Both the position numbers and the translations under genes were made by a program. Below the pieces are notes generated by a model. That model was not told the origin of the DNA, searched no databases, and worked only from the letters and a program-made list of their open reading frames with translations. A stretch of DNA of 64,000 bases from Collimonas arenae (GTDB lineage: Bacteria; Pseudomonadota; Gammaproteobacteria; Burkholderiales; Burkholderiaceae_D): assembly GCF_001584165.1 (NCBI RefSeq), contig NZ_CP013233.1:2488620-2552619 (forward strand), given 5' to 3'. This document shows positions 60,851 to 64,000 of the stretch, piece by piece (position 1 is the first letter of the stretch; each line of letters starts with the position of its first letter).

Positions 60851-62200
60851 TCAGGCCAAATCGAATACCGCGATCGACTCAACGTGCGCTGTATGCGGGA
60901 ACATGTTGACAACGCCAGCCTGGCTCAAGCGATAACCGCCGGCAATCAAGGCGCCGGCATCGCGCGCCAGGGTCGACGGATTGCAAGACACATAAACGAT
61001 CCTGGCCGGCATCAAAGGGCGATCCAGAGCCGCCAAGCCGACGATCGCATCGCATACCGCCGCAGCACCATCGCGCGGCGGATCGATCAGCATGCGATCA
61101 AACTTGCCCAGTTCAACCAGGTGTTCGGATGTCGCTTCGAACAGGTTGCGGCAATAAAAAGTGGTTTTGCCTGCCAAGCCGTTCACTCCGGCATTTTCGC
61201 CGGCACGGTCAATCAGCGCCTGACTGCCTTCGATTCCCACTACCTCGCGAGCCTGCGTCGCCAGCGGCAACGTGAAATTGCCCAAGCCGCAAAACAGGTC
61301 GGCGACCCGATCGCCCGGCTGCACGTCCAGCAGACGCAGCGCGCGCGCCACCAATACCCGATTGATCTGGTGATTAACCTGCGTGAAATCAGTCGGCTTG
61401 AACGGCATCCGTACGCCAAACTCAGGCAAGGTGTAATACAACTCTGCTTGCTCGGGATAAAACGGATACGCCGTGTCCGGACCGCCAGTCTGAAACCACC
61501 AGTTCACTTGATATTGATCGGCGAAAGCCTTCAGTTTGATCTCATCATCAGCCGTCGGCGGCGCCATGATGCGCAATACAAGCGCGGTAATCTTGCCCTG
61601 CGGCCCCTCGCCGACCGCCAACTCGATCTGCGGAATATGTTCGATCAAACTCAGCGAACCGATCAAATGCCGCAATGGCACCAGCATCGCCGATACGTTC
61701 GGCGGCAGGATCTCGCAGTTTTTCATGTCGGTGATGAACGAGGATTTGCGCTCATGAAAACCGACCAGCACCCCGCCTTTTTTCGGTACGTTACGCACGG
61801 AAATGCGTGCACGATAACGATAGCCCCAGGTCGGCCCATAAATCGGACGCAGCATGGTTTCAGCTTTGACCTTGCCGATATGCCATAAATTGTCTTCCAG
61901 CACACGCTGCTTCACCGCGACCTGCGCCGTCGACTCAAGGTGCTGCATGGCGCAGCCGCCGCAGATGCCGAACACCGCGCAATGCGGCTTGACCCGCAAT
62001 ACCGATTCAGTATGCAAAGCGGTCATGGTCGCCGCTTCCCACTTCGGTTTCTTCCGATAAGACTGGAAACTGACCCGCTCGCCAGGCAAGGCACCCTCGA
62101 CAAAAATGACCTTGCCCTGAGTGCCATCTTCATTTTGTAGATGGCCGATCCCGCGCGCATCCATGTCGAGGGATTTGATATCGATAGTATCTTGTTGCAT
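60851..62200 (-). CDS. rlmD: 23S rRNA (uracil-C5) methyltransferase RlmD
   Basis: This 449-residue SAM-dependent enzyme methylates U1939 of 23S rRNA. It starts with a TRAM domain (DIKSLDMDARGIGH) and a 4Fe-4S motif CAVFGICGGCAMQH. The methyltransferase domain has VADLFCGLGNFTLPLA and LIDPPRDGAAAV, and the catalytic Cys in YVSCNPSTLARD. It lies downstream of rpoS on the same strand. Confidence 0.95.
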   Translation of the reverse strand: MQQDTIDIKSLDMDARGIGHLQNEDGTQGKVIFVEGALPGERVSFQSYRKKPKWEAATMTALHTESVLRVKPHCAVFGICGGCAMQHLESTAQVAVKQRVLEDNLWHIGKVKAETMLRPIYGPTWGYRYRARISVRNVPKKGGVLVGFHERKSSFITDMKNCEILPPNVSAMLVPLRHLIGSLSLIEHIPQIELAVGEGPQGKITALVLRIMAPPTADDEIKLKAFADQYQVNWWFQTGGPDTAYPFYPEQAELYYTLPEFGVRMPFKPTDFTQVNHQINRVLVARALRLLDVQPGDRVADLFCGLGNFTLPLATQAREVVGIEGSQALIDRAGENAGVNGLAGKTTFYCRNLFEATSEHLVELGKFDRMLIDPPRDGAAAVCDAIVGLAALDRPLMPARIVYVSCNPSTLARDAGALIAGGYRLSQAGVVNMFPHTAHVESIAVFDLA

Positions 62201-62399
62201 AGGAACTAAACGCAGTGATAACCGCCCGACATGCGCGGCGCGGAATTGGGATTGAAAGAAAATAGCCTGAGATTATAGCGCCATGCGCGCCCGAAACAGC
62301 GGCGGATCAGGTTTCAGAAGTGCCGGAATGACGTAGGCGGCAAATTATTCCGGCGTGGAGCGATTTGGACCTGCGGTTAACGGCCCCTAAAAACGCCCC

Positions 62400-63433
62400 C
62401 TAAAGGAAAGAGTCCTTGCCGACGCCTTTTGCACCCAGCAAGCGCTTGAGCTTGAGCAACGCTTCCTGCTGGATTTGCCGCACCCGCTCACGCGTGACGC
62501 CGATCTCGGCGGCCAGCTCTTCCAGCGTCGACGGATCATCGTTATCCAGACCGAAACGACGCATGATCACATTGCGCTGCTTGTCGGTCAGCTTTTCCAG
62601 CCAGACCCGTACCAGGATCGACATTTCCTGCTGCTCGGCACGGGAATCCGGGTTTTCTTCGGTTGCACTTGGCAGTAGATCCATCAGGCTAGCCAGCGGA
62701 TCCTGGTCAAGCGGGCATCCAGCGATGCCGCATGTTCCGATAGCGCAAGCACATCCTGTACATCCTCAACCGCACGATCGACCAGATGGGCAATGTCTTC
62801 AGCGCTGGCATCCTTGCCGTCATGATGCTGCGCCTCCAGATGATATTTCGCGCGCAGGATCTGGTTCAATTCACGCACCATATGTACCGGCAACCGCACG
62901 GTGCGCGCCTGGTTCATGATGGCGCGTTCGATGCTCTGGCGGATCCACCATGTCGCATACGTCGAAAAACGGAAGCCACGCTCTGGCTCGAACTTGTCGA
63001 TTGCCCGCATCAGGCCCAGATTGCCCTCCTCGATCAGATCGAGCAAAGCCACGCCACGGTTGATATAGTGCTTGGCGATCGACACAACCAGCCGCAGGTT
63101 GTGCTCGATCATTTTCTGCCGCGCTTCGAAATTGCCTTGCTTGGCAAGCGTTGCGAAATGCACTTCCTCGGTCACGGACAACAACGGCCGGGTGCCGATC
63201 TGGTTCAGGTAGTGCTGCGTGGTGTCAGTCGACAGCTCCGCAGCCAATACCTTTTTAAGCTCTTCGACGCCATCGACGACAACGACCACCCCGTCGACGA
63301 CAACCTCGTCATCGTCGGCATCGGGTTCTGCGCCAACAGCATCAACATCGTCCTCGTCACGCATATCATCGGAAAGATTTTCCGAGGAGACGTCATGCTG
63401 TTCGTCCTGATGAGCTATCGGCCGTTTTGTCAT
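62400..63433 (-). CDS. rpoS: RNA polymerase sigma factor RpoS (one frameshift)
   Basis: This stationary-phase and stress sigma factor has 344 residues after restoring one G near 62706. Region 1.2 starts [21 protein letters not shown], region 2 has [25 protein letters not shown] and [20 protein letters not shown], and region 4, in the other frame, has [19 protein letters not shown] and [22 protein letters not shown]. The lesion lies in the region 3 to 4 linker (after LDARL). Read literally, only a 249-residue protein without region 4 would be made. The gene starts directly after nlpD, the usual order. Confidence 0.94.
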
Positions 63434-64000
63434 TTATCGACTAGGTAAGAATTTTGATGGATCGACAGGTTTGCCTTGCTGACGAATTTCGAAGTGCAAT
63501 TTGACCGCATCGCTATCCGAATTCCCCATTTCGGCAATTTTCTGGCCCTTGCTGACCGTCTGGCCCTCTTTTACCAATATGGTCTTATTATGCGCGTAAG
63601 CGGACAACAAGCTACTGGTATGTTTGATGATAACCAAATTACCATATCCACGAATGCCACTACCTGCGTACATCACTTTGCCGCCGGCTGCCGCGACCAC
63701 CGCCTGGCCAGCCTTGCCGGGAATATCGATGCCCTTCTTGCTGGCATCGAAACCACCGGTCGGCTTGCCTTCGGCAGGCCACATCCAGTCAACCCGTCCC
63801 TCATCGTCACCAGCAGAACTCGATGCCGCTGCACCGGCAGCAGCTGTAGCGGCTGGCGGGACCACCGCCGGAGTAGCCGGCGTCTTGTCGACCGCCTTAG
63901 GCACTTCTACCGACGGCGCAGCGTCCGGCTTCTGCAATTCGGCTAGCGCGCTGTCCGAATAAGGACGCTTGTCGCCGCGCGGCCCACTCTTGTTGCCGCC
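63434..64000 (-). CDS. nlpD: Murein hydrolase activator NlpD (partial)
   Basis: The 3' 188 codons run off the window edge in one open frame. A Pro/Ala-rich linker is followed by a LytM (M23) domain: MWPAEGKPTGGFDASKKGIDIPG, AGSGIRGYGNLVIIKHTSSLLSAYAHN, EMGNSDSDAVKLHFEIR. The first zinc-ligand His of active LytM enzymes is missing (GGFDASKKGIDI), as in E. coli NlpD, which activates amidase AmiC instead of cutting itself. The stop touches the rpoS start. The rpoS promoter is usually inside this gene. Confidence 0.95.
   Translation of the reverse strand, partial: GGNKSGPRGDKRPYSDSALAELQKPDAAPSVEVPKAVDKTPATPAVVPPAATAAAGAAASSSAGDDEGRVDWMWPAEGKPTGGFDASKKGIDIPGKAGQAVVAAAGGKVMYAGSGIRGYGNLVIIKHTSSLLSAYAHNKTILVKEGQTVSKGQKIAEMGNSDSDAVKLHFEIRQQGKPVDPSKFLPSR

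Overview
The window looks like the chromosome of a betaproteobacterium of the Oxalobacteraceae (Collimonas/Herbaspirillum/Janthinobacterium-like). The basis is the gene order nlpD-rpoS ... ndk-rlmN-pilW-rodZ-ispG-hisS-yfgM-bamB-der-hfq-hflX-hflK-hflC-hisZ-purA, which I know as a conserved betaproteobacterial block, together with moderate-to-high GC and codon use. The genus is an inference; no rRNA gene is present.

Layout. 1-10 kb: end of a membrane gene, an MCE protein and a lipoprotein; a secreted lipase-like lipoprotein; a LysR regulator divergent from a tam-like methyltransferase and a split chromate-transporter pair; a glyoxalase-fold protein; the RNA helicase DbpA; a LuxR/LuxI acyl-homoserine-lactone pair. 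10-19.5 kb: an LtrA-family membrane protein, an AraC regulator, a TauABC-type sulfonate importer, a HipBA toxin-antitoxin operon with a regular operator array, a Dyp-type peroxidase and a YcaQ-like DNA glycosylase. 19.5-29.4 kb: a PAS-GGDEF-EAL protein, a membrane-bound single-module NRPS of the Pls/PosA type with a coupled upstream mini-ORF and a downstream GNAT, a BCCT transporter, tRNA-Leu(CAG) and a REP-like palindrome. 29.5-43.1 kb: a myo-inositol uptake and catabolism cluster (sugar-binding protein, permease, ATPase, iolC-DUF2090 fusion, iolD, iolE, iolB, mmsA; divergent RpiR-type regulator; two Gfo/Idh dehydrogenases). 43.3-64 kb: the conserved housekeeping block ending in rpoS and a partial nlpD.

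The main caution is that fourteen genes carry sixteen frameshifts, and every one is consistent with loss of a single base, often in a short homopolymer. Adding back one base per lesion gives whole-codon gene lengths of normal family size in each case. Affected genes include der (essential) and rpoS. I read these as probable sequence errors, so the genes are annotated as full-length CDS with the lesion noted. Start sites were moved from the longest reading frame where a Shine-Dalgarno motif or a signal peptide argues for it.

How the genes work together: the inositol cluster is a complete import-to-acetyl-CoA/propionyl-CoA route apart from a free-standing iolJ, which the DUF2090 half of IolC may replace. 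The FtsH modulators HflK/HflC and a YccA-like protein sit in the same neighbourhood. Hfq and RpoS link to stress-phase control. LuxI/R, the c-di-GMP protein and the Pls-like synthetase are the accessory, lifestyle-related part. The best candidate for an undescribed system is the Pls/PosA-like synthetase with its GNAT and translationally coupled leader ORF.
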